Both the position numbers and the translations under genes were made by a program. From Ihuprevotella massiliensis (GTDB lineage: Bacteria > Bacteroidota > Bacteroidia > Bacteroidales > Bacteroidaceae), in contig LT608321.1 of NCBI GenBank assembly GCA_900095835.1, positions 290,373 to 354,372 of the forward strand: a DNA stretch of 64,000 nt. Reading direction: 5' to 3'. Within the stretch, counting starts at the first letter, position 1, and each line of letters begins with the position of its first letter. Shown here piece by piece: positions 36,628 through 46,174 of this stretch. A model generated the notes under the pieces. The model searched no databases and was not told where the DNA came from. It saw nothing but the letters and a program-made list of their open reading frames with translations.

Positions 36628-37923
36628 ATGAAGAAAATCTTCACATTGGTTGCTGTTGCTGCATGCTCTATGGTGAGCATGGCACAAAACAGTGTCATAA
36701 GTAAGGCTGCATTTTTGCAAGAGCAGAACAAGTCAGCCGAAGCACTCGAGGTGCTAAAGTCATCATTTGACAATCCTAAGACCACGAAGTTTGCAGAAAT
36801 CTACAACCAAGCTGGTAAGCTTGTGAGCACACAATTCAATACAGAGCTCATGAAAGCAGCAAATAATCAGCCACTTGACACCGCAAAGTTCGTGTCTAGT
36901 TTGGATGAAATGGTAGACTACTTCACTAAAAGCTACGTAGCGGAGCATACTCCCAACGAAAAAGGAAAGATGCCTAAGCTTAAGTATTCAGCAGAAGACA
37001 CCAGAGTTATCCTTGGATGTCAAGACTATTTCTTCTATGCAGGAGTATTCCTTAACCAAAATCACGATAAGGCTGGAGCCTATAAGTACTTCAACAAGCA
37101 TCTTCAACTTGTAAACAACCCTGCCTTGGCTGAAAAGCGTGATTCTCTCCTTCAAGCGAAGGCACAAAATTACGCGCAAGCAAGCTATTACTGCAGCATG
37201 TTGGCTTATGAAATGAAACAGTGGGACGAAGTACTTCAGCAAACACAAGACTTGCTCAACAAGAAGGCATTGCTTGAAGAAGCTAAAATCCCTGTGCGTG
37301 ACCTCTACCTGATGCGTTTTGAAGCTGACCTCACTGGCAAGAAGGACACATTGGCGTATGTAAATGACTTGAAGCACGCTATTGCAAACCTTGAAGACAA
37401 TCAAGCTTTCATGGAGAGTCTTGTCGCTGTTTACAATGAAAAGAACGACGTAAAGTCTGCTGAGCAAGCAGCTAACGACATGGTAGCGCAAAATCCTCAA
37501 AGCAAGTCTGCTTGGTTCATCAAGGGGTATGTAGAAATGAACTTGAAGCACAATTATGCAGAAGCGCGTGATGCCTTCAACAGAGCATTAGAACTTGACC
37601 CCAACTATGTCGAAGCTATGGCTAACAAGGCATATTGCTACATTAATGAGGTAGTAACTAAGCGTCAAAATGGCGGTTATAAGTACGCCGGTAGCAACTT
37701 GGATCGTGTCAAGGGGCAAAAGGCTGTAGACCAATACAACAAGGAGCTTAAAGAAATTCGTGGATATTTCGAAAAGGCACTTCCTTTGATGGAAAAAGTC
37801 CGCGAATTGGCACCTGAACGTAGCCGTCTTTGGGCATCTGCCTTGGAACAAATCTACTCTAACCTAAACCAAAAGGCTAAGGCAGAGGAAATGGAGAACA
37901 TTATGCGCCAAGGAGTGCGCTAA
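36628..37923 (+). CDS. Periplasmic tetratricopeptide-repeat protein
   Basis: The 431-residue protein has a signal peptide (1-19, SMAQ) and helical TPR-like repeats, clearest in the C-terminal half (KSAWFIKGYVEMNL; ARDAFNRALELDPNYVEAMA). It lies 30 nt after gyrA, so it is probably co-transcribed with it. It is a probable scaffold for protein-protein contacts in the periplasm. No enzymatic motif is visible. Confidence 0.75.
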   Translation: MKKIFTLVAVAACSMVSMAQNSVISKAAFLQEQNKSAEALEVLKSSFDNPKTTKFAEIYNQAGKLVSTQFNTELMKAANNQPLDTAKFVSSLDEMVDYFTKSYVAEHTPNEKGKMPKLKYSAEDTRVILGCQDYFFYAGVFLNQNHDKAGAYKYFNKHLQLVNNPALAEKRDSLLQAKAQNYAQASYYCSMLAYEMKQWDEVLQQTQDLLNKKALLEEAKIPVRDLYLMRFEADLTGKKDTLAYVNDLKHAIANLEDNQAFMESLVAVYNEKNDVKSAEQAANDMVAQNPQSKSAWFIKGYVEMNLKHNYAEARDAFNRALELDPNYVEAMANKAYCYINEVVTKRQNGGYKYAGSNLDRVKGQKAVDQYNKELKEIRGYFEKALPLMEKVRELAPERSRLWASALEQIYSNLNQKAKAEEMENIMRQGVR

Positions 37924-37951
37924 TTTTCTCTCATTCATTGATGAATTTATT

Positions 37952-37986
37952 GCAGGGACGCAACAATCTGTTGCGTCTCTGCTTTT
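37952..37986 (+). terminator. Terminator of gyrA-TPR unit
   Basis: A 14-bp stem with one G-T pair (37952-37965 with 37969-37982, core GACGCAAC) has a 3-nt loop and ends in TTTT. Confidence 0.8.
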
Positions 37987-38087
37987 CCACAAATTAGACT
38001 AACTACATGGGTTCACTTTCGAAAACTCTGACACAGGCTATTGTTATGCACAAATCTTCATACAGCTTATATCACCAGTTCACTAAC

Positions 38088-39311
38088 ATGAGAGTCTATC
38101 TACTAGTTTCTTTCTTAATACTTGCTACTGTAGCTCCACTTTCTACCTTCGCACTGAAAGATGAAAAGGAGATACGTGCTGCCATAAAAGCTAAGAAACC
38201 AGGAGATGTTTTGCGACTAATAGCTAAGCAGAGAAAGGACACCTTAAATTCTTGCAATGCAAGAATTTATTACATGGGGGTTGAAGCGGCACTGCTACAG
38301 AGCGAGAAAGAAAATGAACGTATTTATCTGCAACAAAAGCCAGATACTGCAGCTCTATTTCAAAGCCTAAACTCCATATTCACGTATGCGCTTCTCACTG
38401 ATAGTGCAGAAGTTAGTGAACTTAAAGACAAGACAAAGCAACCCTCGCACCGTTTGAGATTGAATCGCTTACTAAATGGCCTTTATCCTAATCTAGCAAA
38501 GGGTGCACAATACTTTGTACGTAAAGGCGATTGGGAGAATGCACGTCTTCTTGCTCGTCAAACCTTGGAATCGCGCAATAGCACTATTTTTACTGAACAG
38601 CACCCTGCGAATCTCTCCGAGGAGCAGTTAGTAACAAACGCAGTGCAGTACTTATATGCTAGCTTCGCAGCTGGCCAATATCATGACGCAGAGCGATATG
38701 CTGCCTTGGCACTTAAGGACACTAACAAATTGTCTTCTATATTAGAGACTCTTGCGCTTGTCAATGCAGCAAATAAGAATGAAACTGGCTATCGCCATTA
38801 CCTACAACTAGGTGTAGAGTCATTTCCTAAGCATCTTTTCTTCTTTAAATCACTCTCGGAGAGTCTTTTTGCCCATAAGGACTACCAAACACTCGTAGCT
38901 CTGTCAAATAAACTAGCACAAAAAGACAGCAATAATGGACTATTTCCTTTGTCTGCTGCGCAAGCATACGATGTTCTCAAACTTAATGAGCAAAGTATCC
39001 AAGCTGGCGAGCAAGCACTTGCTTGCGATTCTACGCTTTACCGGGCTCACCTCTACATAGGTAGAGCATATTATCGCAAAGCTCGGGCTATTCAACTTCC
39101 ACTAAGCATCCGATCAGCGGGTTACAAAGAAGCACTTCTGCAACAGAAAGAGTTTTACGAGAAAGCAAGGCCGCATCTAGAAATTTATCGCGCTAAAGCT
39201 CCTCAGGATGTCCAAGAATGGCAACCACTACTCTATGAAGTGTATCTTAAACTCAATCTTGGCAAAGAGTTCGAATCTATTTCTCAAATCAACACTCAGC
39301 ATAAATCATAA
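38088..39311 (+). CDS. Secreted helical-repeat (TPR-like) protein
   Basis: From the ATG at 38088 (407 residues) the protein begins with a good signal peptide MRVYLLVSFLILATVAPLST; upstream in-frame ATGs at 38007 and 38046 would bury it. The rest is helical with TPR-like repeats in the C-terminal half (ALACDSTLYRAHLYIGRAYY). It is 3 nt from the M3 peptidase gene, so the two may be translated together. Function unknown. Confidence 0.7.
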   Translation: MRVYLLVSFLILATVAPLSTFALKDEKEIRAAIKAKKPGDVLRLIAKQRKDTLNSCNARIYYMGVEAALLQSEKENERIYLQQKPDTAALFQSLNSIFTYALLTDSAEVSELKDKTKQPSHRLRLNRLLNGLYPNLAKGAQYFVRKGDWENARLLARQTLESRNSTIFTEQHPANLSEEQLVTNAVQYLYASFAAGQYHDAERYAALALKDTNKLSSILETLALVNAANKNETGYRHYLQLGVESFPKHLFFFKSLSESLFAHKDYQTLVALSNKLAQKDSNNGLFPLSAAQAYDVLKLNEQSIQAGEQALACDSTLYRAHLYIGRAYYRKARAIQLPLSIRSAGYKEALLQQKEFYEKARPHLEIYRAKAPQDVQEWQPLLYEVYLKLNLGKEFESISQINTQHKS

Positions 39312-39314
39312 AGT

Positions 39315-41363
39315 ATGAACCTTTTGTTACAGCCAACCTGGCAAACTCCACACAGTACCTTTCCTTTTACAGAGATTGCTATTGCAGATATTGAAGAAGC
39401 TATCCAAGAAGGAATCAAATGCGAGGCTATTGAGGTTGATAATATCGCAAATCAGCCAAACCCTCCCTCATTTGAAAATACTATTGTAGCACTTTCTACT
39501 ACAGGAAAGGTTTTGGAGAAGGCTACAACTTTGATGTACAATCAACTATCAGCGTGTACTAGCGAAGAGCTAGAGGAGCTTGCCGAACGAATGTCTCCAT
39601 TGTTGAGCGAACATTCATCAAATATCATGCTGAATGAGACTTTATTTGCCAGAGTAAAAGCTGTGTACGATGAGGAAAAATTGCGCTCTCGTCTTGAAGG
39701 TGAAGATAAGATGTTGCTGGAAAAGACTTATGATGGGTTTGAACGTTCAGGAGCGACGTTAGATGCTCAGAAAAAAGAAAGATTTCGTGAAATTAAAGCT
39801 GAGTTATCACAAACCTCTTTGAAGTTTTCACAAAACAATATTAAGGAAACGAATGATTTCTTCTTACATATCACCGATTCAGCGCAATTAAAAGGCCTTC
39901 CCCAAAGCCAAATTGAGCAAGCAGAGTCGGCAGCACAAGAGAAAAAACTTGAAGGATGGGTGATAACTCTTCATGCCCCTTCGTTCGTCCCCTTCATGCA
40001 ATACTCAGAAGTGCGAGAACTTCGTGAACAATTGTATCGCGCATACATGACAAAATGCACAAAAGATAATGAGTACAACAACTTTGAGATTTGCCGAAAG
40101 CTCGTAAATCTACGCATGGAGTTAGCACAACTCTTGGGTTATCCAGATTATGCTACGTATGTGCTCAAGAATCGTATGGCACAAACGCCCGAGAAAGTTT
40201 ATGAATTGCTGGATAACCTCAAAGCTCATTACCTAGAAGCTGGAAAAAAAGATGTTGCTGCTGTGGAAGCGCTTGCTAAAGATCTTGAAGGTGATGATTT
40301 TTGTATGAAACCTTGGGATTTTGCTCATTATGCACATTTGCTCCAATTGAGAGACTTCAACCTCGACGCTGAAATGCTTCGCCCTTATCTGGAGTTATCT
40401 CAGGTTACCTCAGGTGTTTTCGGACTAGCAACTACACTTTACGGCATAACGTTTGAAGAAAATCATGACATTCCCGTATACCATCCCGACGTAAAGGCTT
40501 ATGAGGTGCGTGATGTAGATGGATCTTTCTTGGCAATCCTTTATACAGATTTCTTTCCTCGCAGTTCCAAGCAGAACGGAGCTTGGATGACCTCTTATCA
40601 AGAAGAGTATATTGATGAAGAAGGCGAACATCGCCCCCATGTTAGTGTGACCATGAATTTCACAAAGCCCACAAAGAATACTCCTTCTTTGCTGACTTTT
40701 GATGAACTTGAGACCTTCTTACATGAATTTGGGCACGCATTACATGGAATCTTCGCCAAGACGCGTTATAGCAGCCTAAGTGGTACCAATGTATACTGGG
40801 ATTTTGTGGAACTTCCTTCACAGTTTATGGAGAATTACGCTTTGCGTCCGGAGTTTCTCCGTACATTTGCCAAGCATTATCAGACTGGGGAGGATATGCC
40901 ACAAGCTTTGATAGATCGCGTACACAAAGCGCATAATTTCAATGCGGCATACGCTTGCATGCGACAAGTAAGTTTTGGACTTCTCGACATGGCATATTAT
41001 ACGCTCAAGCGCCCTTTGTCAGAAGACATTCGTGAATTTGAGCATCAAGCTTGGGCTTCTGTGCAATTACTTCCAACGATTGAAGAAGCTTGCATGACAG
41101 TACAATTTGGACATATCATGAGTGGTGGCTACGCTGCTGGCTATTATAGCTATAAATGGGCGGAAGTACTTGATGCCGATGCGTTCTCAGCTTTTGTAGA
41201 ACGAGGACTGTTTAATAGAGAAGTAGCAAATGACTTCCGCAACACCATCCTTTCTAAGGGCGGCACCGTCCATCCCCAGACGCTCTACAATAAGTTTCGT
41301 GGTCAACCAGCCACTATTGATGCAATGCTAGTGCGTGATGGTCTACAGCCACAAGTAAAATAG
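39315..41363 (+). CDS. dcp: M3-family metallopeptidase (Dcp / oligopeptidase A type)
   Basis: The 682-residue cytoplasmic protein has the thimet-oligopeptidase fold. The zinc site is HEFGH (His470, Glu471, His474), with the downstream Glu in ELPSQFMENYA. No signal peptide is seen. It trims peptides of up to about 20 residues; Dcp releases C-terminal dipeptides. Whether it is Dcp-like or OpdA-like is not certain, as the two are similar. It lies 3 nt after the TPR-like gene. Confidence 0.88.
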   Translation: MNLLLQPTWQTPHSTFPFTEIAIADIEEAIQEGIKCEAIEVDNIANQPNPPSFENTIVALSTTGKVLEKATTLMYNQLSACTSEELEELAERMSPLLSEHSSNIMLNETLFARVKAVYDEEKLRSRLEGEDKMLLEKTYDGFERSGATLDAQKKERFREIKAELSQTSLKFSQNNIKETNDFFLHITDSAQLKGLPQSQIEQAESAAQEKKLEGWVITLHAPSFVPFMQYSEVRELREQLYRAYMTKCTKDNEYNNFEICRKLVNLRMELAQLLGYPDYATYVLKNRMAQTPEKVYELLDNLKAHYLEAGKKDVAAVEALAKDLEGDDFCMKPWDFAHYAHLLQLRDFNLDAEMLRPYLELSQVTSGVFGLATTLYGITFEENHDIPVYHPDVKAYEVRDVDGSFLAILYTDFFPRSSKQNGAWMTSYQEEYIDEEGEHRPHVSVTMNFTKPTKNTPSLLTFDELETFLHEFGHALHGIFAKTRYSSLSGTNVYWDFVELPSQFMENYALRPEFLRTFAKHYQTGEDMPQALIDRVHKAHNFNAAYACMRQVSFGLLDMAYYTLKRPLSEDIREFEHQAWASVQLLPTIEEACMTVQFGHIMSGGYAAGYYSYKWAEVLDADAFSAFVERGLFNREVANDFRNTILSKGGTVHPQTLYNKFRGQPATIDAMLVRDGLQPQVK

Positions 41364-41465
41364 AGTATGGTTCTCCGATATTATCTTTCCTTGCATCCTA
41401 AGAAGTAGGAGAAAGAGAATGTAAATGACATCTGTATTAAGACAACACTAAATTAAGGATAGATT

Positions 41466-41882
41466 ATGGACAAAAAAGACACTCTGGACCACCGCTACCT
41501 CCGCATGGCATTGATTTGGGCTGAGAATTCATACTGCACTCGCAGACAAGTGGGAGCACTTATCGTTAAAGATAAGATGATCATATCCGATGGATTCAAC
41601 GGCACTCCTTCAGGTTTTGAAAATGTATGCGAAGATGACGAAGGTAACACGATACCTTATGTACTCCATGCAGAGGCGAATGCCATTACAAAGATAGCGC
41701 GTTCTGGCAATAACTCTGATGGCGCTACCCTTTACGTCACAGACGAGCCCTGCATAGAGTGTTCCAAATTGATTATTCAAGCAGGAATTCGCAGAGTTGT
41801 TTACGCTCGTGAATACCGTTTGCATGAGGGGCTCGACTTGCTCAAGCGTGCAAATGTAGAGGTTGTTCATCTCCCCCTGTAG
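41466..41882 (+). CDS. Deoxycytidylate (dCMP) deaminase
   Basis: The 138-residue zinc enzyme has the cytidine-deaminase fold: HAE (68-70) and PCIEC (Cys96, Cys99) bind zinc, with Glu70 as proton shuttle. It converts dCMP to dUMP for thymidylate synthesis. Length and motifs fit ComEB/dCMP deaminase rather than tRNA or riboflavin deaminases. It is separated from the M3 gene by 102 nt. Confidence 0.88.
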   Translation: MDKKDTLDHRYLRMALIWAENSYCTRRQVGALIVKDKMIISDGFNGTPSGFENVCEDDEGNTIPYVLHAEANAITKIARSGNNSDGATLYVTDEPCIECSKLIIQAGIRRVVYAREYRLHEGLDLLKRANVEVVHLPL

Positions 41883-41900
41883 AAAAAACATAATTCTACG

Positions 41901-41935
41901 TGCGTACATTCAATTGCTGTGTGTGATTGTACGCA
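41901..41935 (+). terminator. Probable terminator of the dCMP deaminase gene
   Basis: An 8-bp stem TGCGTACA / TGTACGCA (41901-41908, 41928-41935) with a long loop; T-rich sequence after it (AAGTTTGTTTTC). Confidence 0.5.
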
Positions 41936-42003
41936 GGAAGTTTGTTTTCTGGTCGATTTCCTATCCTTTTCTTCATAGAGAACTAATAGAACCTCAATAT
42001 TCA

Positions 42004-42043
42004 AAAGTCCGTGTCAAAAGTATAAACACTTGACACGGACTTT
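42004..42043. terminator. Bidirectional terminator
   Basis: A 14-bp perfect stem (42004-42017 with 42030-42043, AAAGTCCGTGTCAA) is followed by ATTTTTT on the plus strand. It lies between converging genes. Confidence 0.85.
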
Positions 42044-42081
42044 ATTTTTTGTATGAGTAATGGTAAATGCTTTTTGGGGGA

Positions 42082-42714
42082 TTACTTCTTAAGCTTAAGA
42101 CCTAGAAATGCACCTTTATACTGTTTCAATACGCTAGTAATGGTAGCAGCTTGTTCTGTGACTTGCGAAGCACTTCCAATAAGCGTTTGCAACAAAGGCA
42201 GTAGCTTGTCTGCATGAACAGCTAACTGCAACTGGTTGCCTTGCAGCTTAGCGTTGACGGGTACTGTAACAACTCTTTGTGGTGCTACTAAAGTTAGTGT
42301 GGCACCATTTAATTTGTAAGTACCACTGATGCTTCTTCCTTTCAATGTTGCAGCATAATGACCATTGTCATTAAAAGTAATGCTCAATGAGCCAGCTTTA
42401 ACTCCAAACTTTGATAAGTAGCCAGCAGACTTTTCAGCTTTCTCCGTAAAAGCTGCTGCTCCTACTTGATTAAGAAGATTATTGCTTTCAAATACTAATG
42501 CAGGTTGTTGATAGGTCCAGGTCCCGACTAGTTGTTTAACAGTAACAGTTTGTGTGCCTATGAGTGCTGCCTGCACATTGTCTTTAGCACTACTCACAGC
42601 TTGTGTGACAGCATTCTTAGCGGTATTAACAAGAGAACCCAATGATTGTGCATGAAGCGTTTGTATTCCCACAAAGAAACAAGCTATCAACATCGATTTT
42701 TTCAACATATACAC
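42082..42714 (-). CDS. DUF4923-like secreted lipocalin-type protein
   Basis: The 210-residue protein (start 42714 or, two codons later, 42708) has a signal peptide (to about residue 22, HAQ). A helical segment (about 24-50) follows, then a beta-rich domain with LVGTWTYQQPALVFES, the pattern of Bacteroidetes DUF4923 lipocalin-like proteins. Ligand unknown. It is the last gene of a minus-strand unit with the M6 protease (24-nt gap) and a four-TM protein. It likely acts at the cell envelope. Confidence 0.75.
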   Translation of the reverse strand: MYMLKKSMLIACFFVGIQTLHAQSLGSLVNTAKNAVTQAVSSAKDNVQAALIGTQTVTVKQLVGTWTYQQPALVFESNNLLNQVGAAAFTEKAEKSAGYLSKFGVKAGSLSITFNDNGHYAATLKGRSISGTYKLNGATLTLVAPQRVVTVPVNAKLQGNQLQLAVHADKLLPLLQTLIGSASQVTEQAATITSVLKQYKGAFLGLKLKK

Positions 42715-42738
42715 TATGAATGATTCGTTTAAAAAGAA

Positions 42739-44403
42739 TTAGTGAGGATAAAAAATTACTTTTTGACCTTGGTGTACATAGATGCAACCTTCCTTTGGTT
42801 GGCTTTGTTGTCTTCCTTGAAGATCATAGTAACAATCATTAGAAGAGTTCCATAACCTCTTCACATTCATGTTTACAATACCAACCAATGTTTCATCATT
42901 AAGAGCAAAACCAATGTTCAAAGTAGGCTCTTTTATGGTGATTCCGTATAAGGCTCGATTATCTGGTCCATTTTTCCAAGCGATAGCAGGGGAAGAAGTG
43001 GAAGACCACGTTGTAACATTTTTGAAGCCAGGGAAAAAGTCACCAGCAAAATCGTTTTTAGTTCCTTGATTATGCGTTTGTCTTTTACCATCTGCTGGAA
43101 CTATTTCATAGCACTGTTGATTTGCTTGTACATTTACGCGGTTACTATTCCAAAGACTAGCATCGTAGTCAACATGATAGACCAACATTCCCATACCTAA
43201 ACTCTTGGGAAACCATGTACTAGCTTGCCTATTCTCAAGAACATAAAACTCCTTCGGATTTTGTGGATTACGCAAAAGGTAAGCCTGAGCTTCTTTATCT
43301 GAAGTTATACCCAATAAGTTGTTGTGAAGTGGCAATAATTGATAATACCCTGCTACATCTTCCAATGTTGATATTCGCAGCCAGCCTAGACAGTTGCGTT
43401 GATAGGCAGAAAGTCCCATGGGTCTTTCACCCATCGTTGTCACATATTGACCATAATCCATAAGATCGAGGTAGTCTGGAGTATCAAGATATTTGTTTTG
43501 AGTATCATAGGCATCGGGAAGTCCAAGAGCATGACATATTTCATGACACTTCACTCCAGGACCTTCCAATTCTGCATAATCTACAATAGGATTTTTCAGA
43601 GCATCGCGTAGAAGTTTGCCATTTACGGACTTATAATGATTGATGAGTTCGCCTACCACCAAAAAGCTTTGAAAACTATGACCATTTATTTTGTAAGGAG
43701 ATTCCTTAAACGCCGACCAAAGATAGTCTTCACTACCCGTCTCCAATGAACTATTCTCACTTGCTCCCGCAAAATAAAGAATCACGAGAGGGATGTTTTT
43801 GTGTTGTTGTGTTTCAAAAGTGTTGAAGGGCACTCCTAATTGCAATGCTTGCCGCACAGCACTTTGGTAGAATTCGTCGACATTCACATGTACGTTGCTG
43901 CCAGAATTTTTGCCATAGTATGCACGCGACTTGGGTAGTTTTACCTTTCCTACAATTTGAAACTTCGGAGAAAACAGACCATAACTTTGATCTACAAAAT
44001 AGTCACGAACACTTCCACCCCAGCCTTTATCAGCATTGAATCTTTTCTCATTAAAGTAACGATCTACTAAATCTGGAGTTGTTGTAGGTTGAAACTCTAC
44101 ATCATCAAATTCCACCATGACAACGGGTATAGACGGTTGCCCTATGCTTGGTAATACCCCAGCAGCACTAACGCCATAACGCCCCAAACCATCTGCATCA
44201 ATGGTGGAAAAGGATCGAGTGGGATGTTGATGTAACGAAGAGGGAAAGCAGGTAGGAGCCGAAGGGTCTATATGTCGGGATTCCTTGTAAGGCACAACTA
44301 TAGTTCTACCCGTCGCGTCCTTTGTAAGAATGTGGCGAGCAGGACGTGCAGCAAATGTGAAAGTGGAGATCGTTCCTAGGAGAATCAAAAATAAATAACG
44401 CAT
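42739..44403 (-). CDS. Secreted M6-family metalloprotease
   Basis: The 554-residue protein has a signal peptide (1-18) and a zinc-binding HEICHALGLPD (about 288-298), the extended HExxH-GxxD motif of immune-inhibitor-A/M6 peptidases. The C-terminus reads YYDLQGRQQSQP...CIYVHQGQKVIF, which resembles the C-terminal tails of Prevotella proteins linked to type IX secretion. It would cleave proteins outside the cell; its substrate is unknown. The next gene upstream (44407) is 3 nt away and encodes a membrane protein. Confidence 0.8.
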   Translation of the reverse strand: MRYLFLILLGTISTFTFAARPARHILTKDATGRTIVVPYKESRHIDPSAPTCFPSSLHQHPTRSFSTIDADGLGRYGVSAAGVLPSIGQPSIPVVMVEFDDVEFQPTTTPDLVDRYFNEKRFNADKGWGGSVRDYFVDQSYGLFSPKFQIVGKVKLPKSRAYYGKNSGSNVHVNVDEFYQSAVRQALQLGVPFNTFETQQHKNIPLVILYFAGASENSSLETGSEDYLWSAFKESPYKINGHSFQSFLVVGELINHYKSVNGKLLRDALKNPIVDYAELEGPGVKCHEICHALGLPDAYDTQNKYLDTPDYLDLMDYGQYVTTMGERPMGLSAYQRNCLGWLRISTLEDVAGYYQLLPLHNNLLGITSDKEAQAYLLRNPQNPKEFYVLENRQASTWFPKSLGMGMLVYHVDYDASLWNSNRVNVQANQQCYEIVPADGKRQTHNQGTKNDFAGDFFPGFKNVTTWSSTSSPAIAWKNGPDNRALYGITIKEPTLNIGFALNDETLVGIVNMNVKRLWNSSNDCYYDLQGRQQSQPKEGCIYVHQGQKVIFYPH

Positions 44404-44406
44404 ATT

Positions 44407-45003
44407 CTATATCTTCTTACTAGCTGAAAACACCAAGCGAAAATAGACTCCAAGTAAAAGCAGAGCAAACATCCCTAGAAAAGAGAAGATTGCTTGTACA
44501 AGATAAACCCAAGTTGGCATAAAAGCATCATCTAACATCAAAGAAGAATTTGCCGTCTGAAAGCCCCCTAACACAATGACTATCTGCGGAAGGAGTAATA
44601 AAGTTGCAACAAGCAAGGCAATAGAGGTTGCTATTGTAAGACGCGACAAGCGTTGCTCTGGTGAAACATTGGGATAGTGACGACTTTTAAGTATCAAGAT
44701 ATGGACTGCCTTCAAAACTTCGCGGTGAGATTTCACTAATCCTCCCAAAAGCAGAATTATACCTACGCCCAAAATAGAAACGCCAATAAAGTCAAGGGGC
44801 ATCATCTCCCACAGCAACTCATTGGGTAAACCTTGTTGTGTAAGAATCCACCAAGGCACTCCCATTTCAAAAGCTGTATGACTAAGTCCAAAAACTACAG
44901 CTGTTGCCCCCAAAGCTGTGAGGGTAAAAGACAAAAGCATAGGACGCGCATTACGCTTTGGGCGTTGCAAAAGCAAGAGAAGAGCTTGTTTATATGTCAT
45001 CAT
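44407..45003 (-). CDS. Four-TM membrane protein of unknown function
   Basis: The 198-residue protein has four hydrophobic segments (about 22-44, 68-88, 124-146, 163-186), and basic residues at the N-terminus (RPKRNARP) support the cytoplasmic side. I do not recognise a family. It lies 3 nt upstream of the M6 protease gene and is likely co-transcribed with it. A candidate -7 element, TACCTTCG, lies on the minus strand at 45035-45028. Confidence 0.6.
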   Translation of the reverse strand: MMTYKQALLLLLQRPKRNARPMLLSFTLTALGATAVVFGLSHTAFEMGVPWWILTQQGLPNELLWEMMPLDFIGVSILGVGIILLLGGLVKSHREVLKAVHILILKSRHYPNVSPEQRLSRLTIATSIALLVATLLLLPQIVIVLGGFQTANSSLMLDDAFMPTWVYLVQAIFSFLGMFALLLLGVYFRLVFSASKKI

Positions 45004-45048
45004 TGAGAAAAAGCTAGTATTTCAAGGCGAAGGTACAACATTTTTGCG

Positions 45049-45056
45049 TAACTTTG
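45049..45056 (+). promoter_or_regulatory. -7 element directly before the Gfo/Idh ATG
   Basis: TAACTTTG ends 5 nt before the ATG at 45062, so the expected transcript start falls at or next to the start codon. No good -33 is seen. Confidence 0.55.
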
Positions 45057-45061
45057 CCCCT

Positions 45062-46051
45062 ATGGAACGCCAAAAAACGATTAGATGGGGCTTTATTGGC
45101 TGCGGTGAAGCCACAGAAAAGAAGATGCTCCCAGCCTTTTCCGAATTACCCAACGCAAAGGTAGTGGCTGTCATGAGCCGACGTGCAGAGCGGGCATCTG
45201 CTTTTGCTGCTCGTCACAATATTCCACATTGGTACACAGACGCACAAAATCTTGTAACTGATCCCAATGTGGATGCCATTTATATCGCTACTCCACCCTC
45301 TACTCATGCAACATTTGCCATTATGGCTTTGAATGCCCAAAAGGCGGTGTATGTAGAGAAACCCTTAGCAACGCATTATGCTGACTGCTTGCGCATCAAT
45401 CGTGTAGCGGCAAGTCAGCATACCCCTTGTTTTGTGGCATATTATCGCCGTTACCTACCCTATTTTCAAAAGGTAAAAGCCTTAGTAGAGGAAGGAACTA
45501 TCGGAAAAGTTCTTTCTGCTCAGATCAGATTCTCCGTTCCTCCGAGAGATTTGGACTATAACTCAAAAAATCTTCCTTGGCGACTACAGCCTGATATCGC
45601 AGGTGGCGGCTATTTTTATGATCTAGCACCTCATCAGCTCGATTTTCTTCAACAACTTTTTGGACCTATCGTAGAAGTGCAAGGCTATAAGGCCAACCTG
45701 CGGCAGCTCTACCCCACAGAAGACTCCGTAAGTGCAGCCTTTCGCTTTGCAAATGGTATTCCTGCCTCTGGTACATGGTGCTTTGTTGCCCATGAGAGTG
45801 CCAAAGAAGACCGTATCCTACTCATTGGTGACAAGGGACAACTATCATTTTCTGTGTTTACCTATCTACCTATTCATCTGCAAAACGAAGAAGGCGAACA
45901 ACACATTGTTGTCGAAAACCCTGAACATGTGCAAGTGCCCCTTTTGAAAAACATCATGGCACACTTAGATGGTTCAGATATCTGCACCTGTGATTCGGTG
46001 AGTGCTACTCCAACAAACTGGGCAATTGACCGCATATTGGGGAAATTCTAA
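45062..46051 (+). CDS. Gfo/Idh/MocA-family NAD(P)-dependent oxidoreductase
   Basis: The ATG at 45062 gives 329 residues; a frame extending to 44918 overlaps the divergent gene and the promoter, so it is rejected. The Rossmann motif is WGFIGCGEATEKKML, EKPLATHYADC is the conserved EKP loop, and GGGYFYDLAPHQLD is the C-terminal substrate-domain motif with the active-site histidine. The family oxidises or isomerises sugars and polyols; the substrate is unknown. No signal peptide, so cytoplasmic. It is divergent from the 4-TM gene. Confidence 0.85.
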   Translation: MERQKTIRWGFIGCGEATEKKMLPAFSELPNAKVVAVMSRRAERASAFAARHNIPHWYTDAQNLVTDPNVDAIYIATPPSTHATFAIMALNAQKAVYVEKPLATHYADCLRINRVAASQHTPCFVAYYRRYLPYFQKVKALVEEGTIGKVLSAQIRFSVPPRDLDYNSKNLPWRLQPDIAGGGYFYDLAPHQLDFLQQLFGPIVEVQGYKANLRQLYPTEDSVSAAFRFANGIPASGTWCFVAHESAKEDRILLIGDKGQLSFSVFTYLPIHLQNEEGEQHIVVENPEHVQVPLLKNIMAHLDGSDICTCDSVSATPTNWAIDRILGKF

Positions 46052-46125
46052 TCAAAAACTATTTTTCCGGCATGGGAATACTCAGTTTCCCGCCAGTAGC
46101 CACTAGAAAATCACTGAAAAAGTGC

Positions 46126-46133
46126 TATCTTTG
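46126..46133 (+). promoter_or_regulatory. -7 element of valS
   Basis: TATCTTTG, 41 nt before the ATG; the -33 is not distinct. Confidence 0.6.
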
Positions 46134-46174
46134 CACAGATAATTGCATTCGCAAACGAAATTATATCTATATAT

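Noticed and set aside
41369-41390. Single CTCCGATATTATC unit after the M3 gene
   Set aside because: Resembles one repeat unit but has no phased neighbours, so it is not called an array.
44918-45061. Extended start of the Gfo/Idh gene
   Set aside because: The extension overlaps the divergent 4-TM gene and contains the promoter.
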